From Pseudocercospora fijiensis CIRAD86 (Eukaryota; Ascomycota; Dothideomycetes; Mycosphaerellales; Mycosphaerellaceae), in contig NW_006921541.1 of NCBI RefSeq assembly GCF_000340215.1, positions 3,532,954-3,596,953 of the forward strand: 64,000 nt of DNA. The letters are read 5' to 3'. The translations under genes were made by a program, and so were the position numbers. Below, piece by piece: positions 1 through 11,180 of the stretch (within the stretch, counting starts at the first letter, position 1; the number at the start of each line of letters is the position of its first letter). The notes under the pieces were generated by a model. That model did not search any database. It saw only the letters and a list, made by a program, of their open reading frames with translations, and had not been told where the DNA came from.

Positions 1-3000
1 GCTACTACTAGTAGCGCTAGCAATAACAACGCTAGTAGCATAGTGCCTACTAAAGTGCCTACTAAAGTACCTACTAAAGTGCCTCCTACCGAAGAGCCTA
101 CTATAGGGCCTGCTAAAGAAGAACCTATAATTCTAGGTAATAATCTAGAATTGCCTGTTAACGACATTCTTAATAACATTATTAATCGACGATATAGCTA
201 ACTAGCCTTTAGCCCCTAACTAGTAGGGAGACTTTAAGAAGCTACTTAAAACAGGCTTACTACCCTACGTTAAGAACAATAGCTAAAGGATAATCTCCTC
301 GAGATTCGCCGCCTAAAGGAAGCCCTAACAACTACTACTAGACTAGAACTAGTAGTAGGACCTTCTATTTAAAAGAAGGATGCTAAGCTTAAAGACTGTA
401 CTATGTTTAATAGCTCTAGCCGCAAATAGTATAATAATTATATACGCGATTATAAATTGAACTAGCGAAATGCACTAAGGGCCCTACTAGACGACTATTC
501 GCTAGTCGTCTATGCTATATAGTACATTAATAGAGACCTAAAGCGTACCTAGGATAACCACTTTAACTCCCTTACTAATTAGACCGCTGTTTAGTAGCAA
601 ACCTATAAAACTATTATACTAGACACCCTTAGAAACCCTATACTAAGGCAATAACATACTTAGGACTAGTACCTTCGAGCTAAGCAAAAGACTAATCAAT
701 CGGCCCGCTTATTCGAGGCCTATTTAAAAACCCTTAAAGACGACCTTCCGCCTAAGACTAATTCTATATAGATCTCCGAGATACGCCTAAAACTTAGATA
801 GGAGCTTATCCTTAAATTAGACCGTCGCCGTGTATTCGAATAAGCTAATCTAATACGCATTCAATTTATAGTCGAAGTAGAAATAGCCGAACGGGCTGTT
901 TAGCTCTAATAACGACTAGAATTAAGGATCCGACTAACTAGTACTAACCGTAGCAACCGTAGCCGCGGAGGAAACTAAGGTTCCTACTAGGATAACAATG
1001 CTAATAGTAGGAACAGTAACAACGACCTTAGAAGAGGCCGTAGCCGGCGGCTATATAGAGGAGGCCGCGATAGGGGTCGTAGAAGGGGCTCGTATCCCTA
1101 CAATACTAACCGCTCTACTAACAATAACAATAGCTACGGCAGTCTACTAACCGGATTGAAGTGCTTTAACTATAATAGTACTAGCTATCTACTAGGCTAA
1201 TGCGACAAACCTAAGGACTAGGCCCGAATTAACCGTACTTCCGCTAAACACCGAAAGTACCTCTTAGCGGCTAACGCTACCCCTATAGGCTAACCTTCGA
1301 AAAAAGAGTAAGTACCGCACTAACTGTTAGCCTTATACGGCGTAAGACTATCGACATTGTACTAGCTATTACACGTACCTGTCTCGTATCGGACTCGTAT
1401 AGTACTAATTATAAAACTAAGGTTATACTAGACTTAGGAAATTCAGTTAGTGCCCTTATTAGCTATCGCCTAGCTAAGCAATTAGACCTTCGACAATTGC
1501 CTAGGACTAACCTGCTAACCCTTACTTAGTTTAATAACGCTCGGCACTTAACCTATAGAGCTTACTATATCTATATAGCCCTAAGAGATAACCTCGGTAA
1601 TAAGCGCCTACTAAACTTTACTACCTACGCGGTAGATATAGACAGCCTCCTATCCGATATTGTTATTAGCAACCCTATTCTTAAGTACTACGCTATAGCT
1701 ATAGACTTAGGCATTTAGAAGTAGCGATTTAGAATCGCTAGGAAAGAGGACATTAAATGTGTTAATATTAGCGAGTGCCCTAACGATATTAGGGTCCTAT
1801 TTATTAGTAACCTAATACCCGCCTTAGCTAATCCGACTACCGACCTACTCGGTAGTAATAACGATAAATCTGTGCCCCCTAATAGTATAGACCCTAATTA
1901 GCTTGCTCGTATACTAGAGCCTATTCGAGAGACCTATATTAATATATTTAAATACTACTTAGCATCGATATTGCCTATATTTAAAGAGACGGATTATAAG
2001 ATTAATATTATAGAGGGCAAAGAGGTTCCTTTTAGACTACTCTACAACATTAGTAAGCGCGAGCTTGCTGTATTACGTAAGTACCTAGAGGAAAACCTAG
2101 CTAATAGCCGTATTCGGTATAGTAACAGCCCTACTAGTGCACCTATCCTATTCGTACCGAAGAAGGACGGTAGCCTACGCCTATATATCGACTATCGTAG
2201 GCTTAATACTATTACTATTAAAGACCGCTATCTACTTCCTCTTATTAATAAGACCCTCGATCGCCTTTCTAGGGCCTACTTCTATACTATACTAGATATT
2301 AAGGATGCGTACTATCGTATCTGTATCCGTAAGGGCGATAAATAGAAGACAGCCTTCTATACTCGCTATAGCTATTTCGAGTACTTAGTTATACTATTTA
2401 GCCTAGCTAATACCCCTGCTACATTCTAGTCCTACATTAATCGGGCCTTATCCGGCCTACTAGACTACCTTTGTATAGTTTACCTAGATAACATCCTAGT
2501 TTATATACACTCCCCTAATATCGCGGAGTACTAGGCTATAGTCCGTAAGGTACTCGATCGCTTGCGAGCCTATAGACTGTATTACAAGCCTTCTAAATGC
2601 ACCTTCGCCGCTAAGGAGGTAGCCTTCCTTAGCTTTATCGTATTAACTAATAGTGTTAAGGCTAATTCTAATCGGATTAAGACTATTACTAAATAGCCTA
2701 TTCCTACGTTAATTAAGGAACTATAGTCGTTCCTCGGTTTTGCTAACTTCTATCGCCGATTTATTAAGGGCTATTCGAGGTATGTAATACTACTAACTAA
2801 GCTTACTAAAACTAAGGCCAACCTAAACAGAGAGTTTAAATAGACTAATAGAGCATAAGCCGCTTTTAACGGTCTAAAGCAACGCTTTACTAAAGTCCCC
2901 TTATTGCACTATTTCGTACTAAGCAAGTAGATCCGAATTAAGACTAACGCTTTATAGTTCGCTATATTAGCTATTATGTTATAACAGGCTAACGACACCT

Positions 3001-5207
3001 ATTAGTACCTAATTGCCTTCTTTTTACGGAAGATAATCGATATAGAGCGTCGATACGAGACCTACGAGTAAGAGCTCTTAGCAATCGTAGAAGCCTTTAA
3101 GTATTAGCGCTACTATCTCGATAGTGCTTAGTATACAATTCAGGTCTATACGGACTATAACAACCTCCGTAGAATTACGAAGGTTACTAGGGTTATAGGT
3201 CGATAGGCTAGATAGGCCGTCTACCTCGCTAGGTTCGATTTTAATATATTATATCGGCTAGGCGTAAGTAACCCTACCGATAGCCTATCGAGGCGGCCTA
3301 ATTACGATAGCGAGACTTAACAATCTATTAATTTATTGTTTCTAACCCTATAGTATAAGATTGCTATAGCCCGTATTATTAATAAGCAAGCGTAGGATAA
3401 GCGGACTTCCGGACCCCGCGGCGGTAACAAATACTATAGCGGAGTTGTCGTTCTTCTAGTATACGTTAGAAAGGACGTAGATCGCTCGAGCTATAATAAC
3501 TCGATTAAAGACATTGCTATCTATAGTAATAGCCTATATAGCGACAGCACTATAGAAGAGGTTGTAGTAGTTCCGGCTGCTAGTGCTATTAGATATATAC
3601 AATACGTACCTCGTTTAATAGCGAGGGTACTATTAAATAACCTTGCAAATAGGGATAGTTAATCGTTTATAGATAAGCTATTACGGGCTTAGTAGAGGGA
3701 CGCCTTTGCTATTAACCGTATTAATAGGCTTGTAAGTAGGCAAACGACTCGATCTAGTAAGAGTAATTAGTCGATCGACGACAAAGGTTACTTAAGGTTT
3801 AAGGGCAGATACTATGTCCCCGCTAAACAATCGATTAGATAAGAGCTTTTAAAGCGACACTATAATAGTAAGCTCGCTAGTTACTATAGTATAGAGAGGT
3901 CGCACGAGTTACTATCGCGTATATACTACTAGCTAAATAGTAAGCGGCATATAAAGGAGTATATATAGACCTATATAGTATACTAGCGAGTTAAAGCACC
4001 GAAGCACTTGCCGTTCGGCGAGTTGTCTTCGCTCCCTGTTCTAAAGAAGCTATTTGCTAAGCTAATAATAGACTTTATTATAGGCCTTCCTCCTACTAAT
4101 CGTAGGGGTAGCAAGGATGTATATAATGCTATCCTTATTATAGTAGATCGATTTACTAAAGGCGCTCGATACATCCCGGCGCGCAAAGATTAGACTACTA
4201 TTAATATAGTAGAAGCGCTATAGACTAACATCTTCTATACCTATTAGGGAACCCCTAAGGGGATAGTGTCTAATCGTAGATCGACACTAATATCTTACTA
4301 TTAGAGCGAGATTTGCTTATAGCTAAGACTAAAGTATCGGCTATTAATAGCCTTCTATCTATAGACTAACGGTTAAATAGAGAGGTAGAATGCTACCCTA
4401 TAGTAGTACCTGCGTAGCTACATTAATAAGAACCCCGAGGATTAGGTTAACCTCCTATAGCCTATAGAATTCGTATACAATAATAGCGTGCACTTATCTA
4501 CTAAGGTTTCACTATATATAGCTATAATAGGCTAAAACGCTACCCTACTACAAGATCTATTTACCTCGCTCGAGGCCGAGCGCAAGGAAAGGGAAGCGCG
4601 TTAAGTACTAGAGACACTAGCGGCGATAGAACGTGTCTAGAAGATGCGAGAAATCTACGCTAAGATAGCTAAGAAGCTAACAAAGGCTTAAGAGTATTAA
4701 AAGGCCTATTACGATAAGCGCTATATACCGATAACCTTTAAACAAGGCGATATAGTTATACTTAGTACGAAGAACCTTCGTATCCGCAAACACCTATTAC
4801 CTAATAGCAAAACAAGGCCTAAGCTCGTACTAAGATACATTAGCCTATTCCGTATTCGAGAAGTTAAAGGCTCCTCCGTATAGGCCTACTAGTTATAGCT
4901 TCTACCTTATTACACTATCTACGATACCTTCTATATATCCCTCCTTAAACTATACTATTAGCGCGAAGGCGATAAAGCGCCTACTAAGTTAGAAGAAGTC
5001 TTAGCCGATAGTAAAGAGCTATAGTCTATAGAACGTATCCTAAAGCATCGGACTAGGCAAGGCAAGAAGGAGTACCTATTAAGATAGCAAGGCTATTTAC
5101 CTAAATAGGACTTATAGGAAGCTAAAGACTCCTTTAAGGACATAACCGAGTTGTTAGATAAGTATTAGACTAGCGTAAAGAACAAGAAGAAGGCTAAAAG
5201 CTTATAA
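1..5207 (+). pseudogene. RIP-degraded gag-pol polyprotein, family A copy 1
   Basis: The frame is read with TAG/TAA standing for lost Trp or Gln. Gag has a Thr-Lys-Pro-rich stretch near the left edge and a CX2CX4HX4C-type zinc knuckle near 1175-1210, with one Cys and the His now Tyr. A protease motif of the LDLGNS type lies near 1430. The open piece at 1971-2345 is the reverse transcriptase palm start (FVPKKDGSLRLYIDYRRLN). The catalytic YxDD site near 2480 reads YLDN, an Asp-to-Asn change expected from RIP. RNase H is near 2930-3130 and the integrase core near 4050-4190 (LIIDFIIGLPP, IIVDRFTKGARYIP). A C-terminal chromodomain lies at about 5020-5190 (SIERILKHRTRQGKKEYLL, then a GYLP stretch). 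No intact product is possible. Confidence 0.9.
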
Positions 5208-5609
5208 TGTTACTATTAAGGCCTAGGAACAATACTACCCCCGGGGTACTATTAGCTAACTAATTAGAGGCAAGCAATTGTTAGTAGCAAGGGATAATAA
5301 GACTATACCGTAATAGTAAATACGTACCGAATGTTAATAAGCGCGCTACGACGCGCTAACTAATCGTATACTCTTTTAAGGGCTCTGCCTCTTTACTAAC
5401 GCAACAAGTCCCTTCTCTTAGTATTTAGGTCCCTCTCTTATTCCTTTATTCTATCGAGACCTCGAGGCCTAGGCAATCGGCGCGGCCGGCGCGGCTATAT
5501 TAGTAACGGTATTACGGAGTGTATTGCTATTTAAAGAAGGAAGGATACGACCTATTAGTAACGGTATTGCTAAGTTGTTATTAGTTAAAGAAGAAAATTA
5601 GAAGCAACG

Positions 5610-6298
5610 TGTAAGGCGGAAGCCGAGGAGGCTTAGTACTAAGCACGTAGCGACCCTAGCCTATAAGTGCGCCCGAGATCTACGCTTAGTAAGCGCGGAT
5701 ACTTCCGATCTTTTATCGCGGCGTAAGACGCTAGTAAACGGGCGCACTAGTGTAGCGGTCTAATACAGTATCCGCGCTTTACAGTCTGTAGATTAAGGTC
5801 GCGCGTTCGATTCTTAGCGTACGTTCTTAGCTAACTAGGCTAATCCTTAGCAGACGCGGCTTCGGAGGTGCCTAATTGCCTTAGGCGCGCGACTCGGCTG
5901 TAGGCGCACCTGCCTTAGAGGGGTTAGCTTATAGGCTTATTTGTTTGTTAGATTACGACGCAATTCTAATTAGATACTTAGCTGCACGTTCGGGTACGGG
6001 GTATTAGATTTTATTAGCTCGGCTGCACGTTCGAGTGCGGGGTATTAGAAGATTTTATTAGCTGCTCGGCTATACGTACGGATACGGGGTATACTAAGGC
6101 TAACTAGCTGTAGGGCCGTAGCTAAGAAAAGGGAAGCGCGTATAAGGCGGAAGCCGAGGAGGCTTAGCGCTAAGCACGTAGCGACCCTAGCCTATAAGTG
6201 CGCCCGAGATCTACGCTTAGTAAGCGTAGATACTTCCGATCTTTTGTCGCGGCGTAAGACGCTAGTAAACGGGCGCACTAGTATAGCGGTCTAATACA
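5610..6298 (+). mobile_element. Miniature LTR-like element (TRIM-type) inside Gypsy A copy 1
   Basis: A 689-bp insert is present here and absent from the same place in copies 2 and 3. It is bounded by 158-bp direct repeats (5610-5767 and 6141-6298) that start TG (TA in the right copy) and end CA. A purine-rich GAAAAGGGAAGCG precedes the right repeat, as a polypurine tract would. The interior of about 370 bp has no ORF but holds three tandem ~45-bp units around 5970-6100 (GCTGCACGTTCG, then GGGGTATTAG). No clear target duplication is seen. A TRIM fits best; a SINE-like composite is possible because tRNA-like promoter boxes span the left repeat and interior. Confidence 0.65.
5745..5813 (+). promoter_or_regulatory. 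tRNA-like RNA polymerase III box A / box B pair in the miniature element
   Basis: TAGTGTAGCGG matches box A (TRGYNNARNNG) and GTTCGATTC matches box B (GWTCRANNC), about 55 bp apart, as in tRNA genes. Box A lies in the left terminal repeat and box B in the interior. The acceptor and T stems do not pair well, so this is not a functional tRNA gene; it may be a tRNA-derived promoter or a chance match. Confidence 0.4.
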
Positions 6299-7126
6299 AG
6301 GTAAAGTTAGCGCTAAGACGGCTAGCGCCGCTATTATTAACATTACTTGCTATTATTACTACGCCTATAGAACACAACCTTACCTACACTACGAGCCTAA
6401 GGCACTAAGGGGTTAATCAAAACTTTAATTAAAACTTTAAGCCGCTTAAAAGATTAAGTAGCTTAATAGACTAACCGACTAAGGGCAAAACTATAGAGCT
6501 AAGCTAGCCGGGGTCGATCTTGCGGATAATAGGTTACTCCTCGATCTTTCCGATCCTTTAAGCGAGGCGAACCTCTACTACTACACTTATAATAGCCTTT
6601 ACCTATAGAAACTAGAAGAACTAAGTCTTTTAAAAAGATATAATTAGTTAATACTTAAAGGCTGCTAAACCTAACTAATTAGGGCTAGTAAAACTACGAT
6701 AGTAAATAATAGCCCTCGTAATAATAAGAGCAACCCTCGGAACGGACAAACCCTTAGAAGCGGACATTTCTAGGTCTTTTAGAGTAGACGCAAAGAACTC
6801 GGAACGATATTACTTAGAGCGGAGGTAGGGCTATAATACCTCGTACGTCTACCTATTATAGTAGGGAAGACGCGCCCGTATTATAATTAGTCGATAGCCC
6901 TTAATTCTTATAGCTTTATATCCCTTTACTTTATTATATATAAGGATAGCGCAGTTAGAGTTAGACATTGTATTAGAGGTAAGGTTTAATATAGTTATAT
7001 AATTAGGTAGTTAAGTGTTTAATTTAGCGCGGGCTAAGCAGCTTATTAGACTTGCTAAGTTAGCGGTAATAGAGGTCGTAGAATATAGATAGGCTACGAG
7101 GGCGCGGCCTTTAGAAGGGAAGCGTA

Positions 7127-7322
7127 TATTAGGGCTAAAGAGGCTATACGTAATTGGTATATAACTAGGCTAAGTAAAGCTAGGGTCTTAGTACCTTAGG
7201 TAGGGCTTAGCGCTTAGTAATAGGCTAACTTACCTACCTTCCTCCCTCTCCTCCTAGCTCCTTATCGAATACTACCTATACCTACTACTATCCTATCTAC
7301 CTGCTAATATACCCTTCTTATA
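7127..7322 (+). repeat. 3' LTR of Gypsy A copy 1
   Basis: This 196-bp terminal repeat matches the LTRs at 26687, 33630, 39528, 46451 and 59616. It begins TATTAG (from TG..) and ends ..CTTATA (from ..CACA), with both end dinucleotides changed by RIP. The polypurine stretch AGAAGGGAAGCG sits just upstream. The 5-bp target duplication cannot be checked because the 5' LTR lies outside the window. Confidence 0.88.
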
Positions 7323-7760
7323 GTTAGAGGCGCTATTCTTAAATTTAGGTATATAGCGGTCGCGATAGTAAGGTACTATAGTAGCGGCGGCGATAGTAGA
7401 TAGTAGAAACTCGGTAGATTAATAGTAATAGTAATAACGAATAATAATACTAATTATTAGAACTATAGACTAGATATAGCGATAGCAATTGCTCGGTTTA
7501 CTACTAAATTAGTATAAGAGGCAAAGCCGAGGGGCGCGGCTTAAAAAGCTAAGGGGTTTCCCTTTTAGGAATGTTTCGAGAAGCACTAAGCTGTGTCTTA
7601 GGTACGAAACTAATGCTAAGAATAACGAACCTATATATACCTAAACTATAAGCGACTCTATACAGTAATCTTTGCTATCGTATAGCGCTGCCTCTTCTCT
7701 AGAGATTAACCGCTACTAACATATTCGCCGCAAGCGAGTACTTAGGAGCGATGCCTCTCG
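7323..7760. other. RIP-mutated sequence of unknown origin up to the gene-island boundary
   Basis: The sequence just outside the LTR remains TAG/CTA-rich and CA/TG-poor, as in the transposon. From about 7700-7760 it changes to normal composition with common CA and TG. I recognise no coding frame. It may be an older repeat fragment or RIP that spread beyond the element. Confidence 0.6.
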
Positions 7761-8201
7761 TCGGAACGCATTGACTCTGAGGTAACACAGATGGAGTTGC
7801 CGTGCACACATACAACGTGAAACCCACATGCTGGAGACCACCCCTTGGTCTGGAGTTCTTCTGATCTGTTCTTGAGACTGTCTGCCATGGTGAAAAATGG
7901 ATCATGAGAAACCTCTAATAAACTCCAGCTCGCATCCTAACATTGGCCACATGGAAGAAGCTGGCAGACATGGGCGGGACATTCCCGACCCTTCGCACGT
8001 CGACCATCGCGCCGACGATGATCGAGTAGATGGGGCCAAGGGATGAAACACAGACAAGAGTGACAAGAGCTATTATTGGCTTTCGGTGAATTTCATTGGA
8101 ACAGTTTCCGCCATTGGCATGGCTTTCACGTGAGGCATTGAAGGTCAGTGCATCTGGCAAAAGCAGCCCATTCAAGCATACTTGCTGATTGCGTCGTACA
8201 G

Positions 8202-8383
8202 GTTACGGCCTCATCGCCCCAGTCCTCGCTGAAATCAGCGCAGAGAGCCGCCCTGACCCCAACATCAATTGTGTGTCACTCTGCAATCTGTACGGTGGAG
8301 CAGAATGCCAGAACGTGAACAAGCAAAGTCAACATCACTGGAAAGCACAAGAGAGCAAGGGATTTGTCGCGAACGTATATTGA
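8202..8383 (+). CDS. Possible last exon of a small Cys-containing protein
   Basis: An open frame of about 60 codons follows a good splice acceptor (branch-like CTGATT, then GTACAG at 8196-8201). It ends in a stop after VANVY. The segment NCVSLCNLYGGAEC has three closely spaced cysteines, as in small secreted fungal proteins. No ATG lies in frame. An upstream exon with a signal peptide should lie within 7.8-8.15 kb, but I could not identify it. It lies next to the RIP-mutated repeats, a common place for effector-like genes. It could equally be a non-coding open stretch. Confidence 0.25.
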
Positions 8384-8588
8384 TCTGACTACTCCTTGGT
8401 GTCGATCTTCGATCGCAACAATACAACTACATCATGCTCGCTTCGTGACCACCCTGTAACTCTGCCGTGTCAAGCCTTCTCACCAATTGGAATCAACCGC
8501 GGCCGCAATGGCCCGAGCCTCCGCATCCGTTGATGGCTCCCAGGAGTTGTCAACAGTCCCAAATGAGTCGGAAACCCAGTTATTCTGC

Positions 8589-11180
8589 TCATCGGTCGAC
8601 GGCGCGGCGGCGAGTTTCTTCTCCTTCTCTGCATGCTCTCTCGCTTCGCTCATCCTTCGCGTCCTGCTCAATGGTGTCGATCATGTCACGAATTCTCTGC
8701 TTCTTTTGATCGTCAAGGTGCTCGCCGTAATACCTCGAGAAGGCTGGGAAGTCGTGCGGGGCCTCCTTAATCAGACGCTGCGCAGCCTCGATCTGCTCAG
8801 GCGTCCAAACGAACGTTGGATGGTCGAGCTCATCGATGGTGAAGCCAGTGTCGATGCAGCTGTTAGCACGGGAAAGGTAATCGTGCAGGTAGATGAATGC
8901 GTTGTCGGACATCTCGTGTTGGTCGGGATCAAGTCGAGCAGCTTTCCGAGGCTTGGAGACCTGCTTGCTCTCATCCGGGTGATAATCGCCACCAACCAGC
9001 AGGTGGATCGACTTGGCTCGAGTCAAGAAGACACAGGCGCGCTTATCTCCGCTCACGAATCCCCAATCTGCGCGACGATACTGCGGAATCATGACATCGC
9101 CGATGACCATATGCTTCTCCCGACCCATGAAGTTGTCGGTAGTGCTCGTCTCAGGCAAGTATTCGTCTGACCAGCCATGCTTTCTCTGCAGCTTGCGTAG
9201 CAGGCGGGTCAGCTCCTTGATCTGGAGGTTGTAGCATGCCTGGACCGCAACGTTCTGAGATGTCTTGTCACCATAACAAGGAATGACGTATTTCTCCAGA
9301 ATGTGGATGATGTACATCACGTTGGTAAAGTTCAGGCGAGAAGTACCGTGATTGTCTCTCCGAATCTGACCCTTGATGATGGCCCAGTTGAAGCGCGATT
9401 GAATGGGTGAGGGATAATCGAAGCCATTGATGCCAAACATCATCTTCTCCTCGTCAGGAGTCAGAATGTACTCGGGTCCCTTGAGTTCGACAGTGGGATA
9501 GAAATAGTACTGAATTGGCCTGAACAGGACCTCGTGAGTGCGGCTCTGGGTGGTGAGCTCAGAGTAGGGGAAGCGTGCCGTGCGCCAGCGCGCGAAGAGT
9601 GATTGGTCGATCGTCTCATGGAACTCATTGACGAGTGATTGTAGGTTGGAAGACTTCTTGTCCTTGATTGTGGAGGCAAACTTGAGCAGACCCAACTGCC
9701 TCACATCGCCATACATGCAATGAGACACGACGTCGGCACGGAGTTTGACATGAACACCAAGAGTTCCAGCTTCATCTGACTGAGTTGCCTCGTCATGCTC
9801 AACGAAGGTGACTTTGCTTGGGTCTCCACCGAAGTTTGAAGAGATCTCGGATGAGGTGATGAGGTTGTCCACCGTAGAAATGATCATTGGCGCCGATCGG
9901 ATGACATCTGCACGGCAGACACCGATGACCTTCTTGAGTTCGTTCAGACGCTTTTGTGTCCAATATCGGGTCTTCTTCAGTGGTGGCGCCAGCTCCATAA
10001 GACCATTCTCAGCGTTGCCAGGTACAGTCGTGGTCGATGTGTCAGAGGTGGTGTTCGCGGCGGCAACCGACTCGGCATTGGCATTCGGATCGACAGGAAT
10101 GGTGGTCGCTGTCTCAGAGCTGGCGTTCGCAGCGGCAACCGACTCAGCATTGACATTCTGATCAGCGGGAATGGTGGTCGGCGTGGTCGATGTCTCGGAG
10201 GTGGCATTATCAGCGTTCTCAGCAGTAGCCGACTCAGCAGTGGCATTCTGATCAGGAATGTCTGGCTCAGAATTCTCACCAGAAATCTCCACCTCTGAAT
10301 CAAGCGGATGCTGTGCAATCTCATAAAGGAATCTCCGCAGCTGGGAGTACGAGTTCAGCGTTGGACCATCCTCAATGAGCTGAACTGAAGCTGGCTCGTA
10401 CTCTGCGCTGTTCTTTGCTTCGTCGTCCATATTGGCCAGCATGTGACCTTCAATTGTATACTCGTACATCGCAAAGCGGGCGCGGGACTTGGCTCGCTTC
10501 TGGGCAAAGATGTGCAAGAGTTGCGCCATGCCTTCAGGAGAGACACCAGAGAGAGATTCCTCTGAGAACTTGCCTCTGTTGATTATCTCCGTCAGAGAGC
10601 CTTGCTGGGCGAAGGCGCGAAGAGGCTTGAAACCTGACTCCTTGAGTTCGGGATATCGCGAGATGCTGTTGACAACATTCTCCAGATGTCCATTACAAAC
10701 AGCGTTGCGCTCCGACATGAGGATGACATTCTGCTCGTGCTTCACCAAACAGAGTGCCTTGTGCGTGAGCAAAGTGGTCTTACCTGAGCCGCCGATACCC
10801 TGGACGAGCTGGAACCCACCATGAGTTTCCTTGGCATGGCGCACGGCTTCGACCTGCGACTTGTGCCATCTCTTCCCAGGTGGACCCGCCTCGAAGTCTT
10901 TGTAGACATGCTTGCCAGCGCCATTGTGGATCTTGGAGAAGGGATCGACTTTTTGGTCCCAATCCTCATTGCCCTCATAGTTCACAACAGACCAGAGCTT
11001 GCTGTATTCATTGTCTGGCTTGGTGGGATCAGAGACCTTGGAGATTATGTCCATCTTAGCCTTCGCCAGTTGCGCATTGGGCTTGATCTTCAAGGAGACT
11101 TTGAAGAAATTGGCAGTGGAGAAACCATCATTGAAAACAGCAGCGACTGACAGGACAGCTTGAGCATGCTTGCCTGTCAA
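8589..11180 (-). CDS. SF1 helicase-like protein, C-terminal part (downstream frame)
   Basis: This 863-codon frame carries a superfamily 1 helicase core. Numbering within the frame: KSQVEAV (Q-like motif) about 107, Walker A GIGGSGKTT 128-136, DEATQ (motif II, Mg/ATP) 463-467, GDVRQL (motif III) 491-496, and ACVFLTRAKS (motif VI) about 715-724. Between motifs Ia and II is a low-complexity Ala/Thr/Asn stretch (about 310-390) of near-identical ~28-residue repeats. The frame has no ATG at its beginning (it opens at TTG) and overlaps the stop of the upstream frame by 4 nt, TTGA. The two frames are therefore probably one gene of about 1,700 codons, joined by a short intron or broken by a 1-nt indel. 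Activity as an ATP-dependent nucleic acid translocase is inferred from the motifs; the closest relatives look Upf1/NAM7-like. Confidence 0.85.
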   Translation of the reverse strand: MTGKHAQAVLSVAAVFNDGFSTANFFKVSLKIKPNAQLAKAKMDIISKVSDPTKPDNEYSKLWSVVNYEGNEDWDQKVDPFSKIHNGAGKHVYKDFEAGPPGKRWHKSQVEAVRHAKETHGGFQLVQGIGGSGKTTLLTHKALCLVKHEQNVILMSERNAVCNGHLENVVNSISRYPELKESGFKPLRAFAQQGSLTEIINRGKFSEESLSGVSPEGMAQLLHIFAQKRAKSRARFAMYEYTIEGHMLANMDDEAKNSAEYEPASVQLIEDGPTLNSYSQLRRFLYEIAQHPLDSEVEISGENSEPDIPDQNATAESATAENADNATSETSTTPTTIPADQNVNAESVAAANASSETATTIPVDPNANAESVAAANTTSDTSTTTVPGNAENGLMELAPPLKKTRYWTQKRLNELKKVIGVCRADVIRSAPMIISTVDNLITSSEISSNFGGDPSKVTFVEHDEATQSDEAGTLGVHVKLRADVVSHCMYGDVRQLGLLKFASTIKDKKSSNLQSLVNEFHETIDQSLFARWRTARFPYSELTTQSRTHEVLFRPIQYYFYPTVELKGPEYILTPDEEKMMFGINGFDYPSPIQSRFNWAIIKGQIRRDNHGTSRLNFTNVMYIIHILEKYVIPCYGDKTSQNVAVQACYNLQIKELTRLLRKLQRKHGWSDEYLPETSTTDNFMGREKHMVIGDVMIPQYRRADWGFVSGDKRACVFLTRAKSIHLLVGGDYHPDESKQVSKPRKAARLDPDQHEMSDNAFIYLHDYLSRANSCIDTGFTIDELDHPTFVWTPEQIEAAQRLIKEAPHDFPAFSRYYGEHLDDQKKQRIRDMIDTIEQDAKDERSERACREGEETRRRAVDR

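Larger units (their letters stand above)
1..7322 (+). mobile_element. Ty3/Gypsy chromodomain retrotransposon, family A copy 1 (5' end outside window)
   Basis: The window opens inside gag of a plus-strand LTR retrotransposon and runs through pol to a 3' LTR at 7127-7322. Reading order is gag, protease, reverse transcriptase, RNase H, integrase, chromodomain, the Ty3/Gypsy order. The same sequence recurs at 26.7, 39.5 and 59.6 kb. RIP has converted Trp and Gln codons to TAG/TAA throughout, so no long ORF survives. This copy differs from copies 2 and 3 by an extra 689-bp insert at 5610-6298. Confidence 0.93.

Noticed and set aside
5700..5815. A tRNA gene
   Set aside because: Box A and box B are present, but the acceptor, anticodon and T stems do not pair as a tRNA should.
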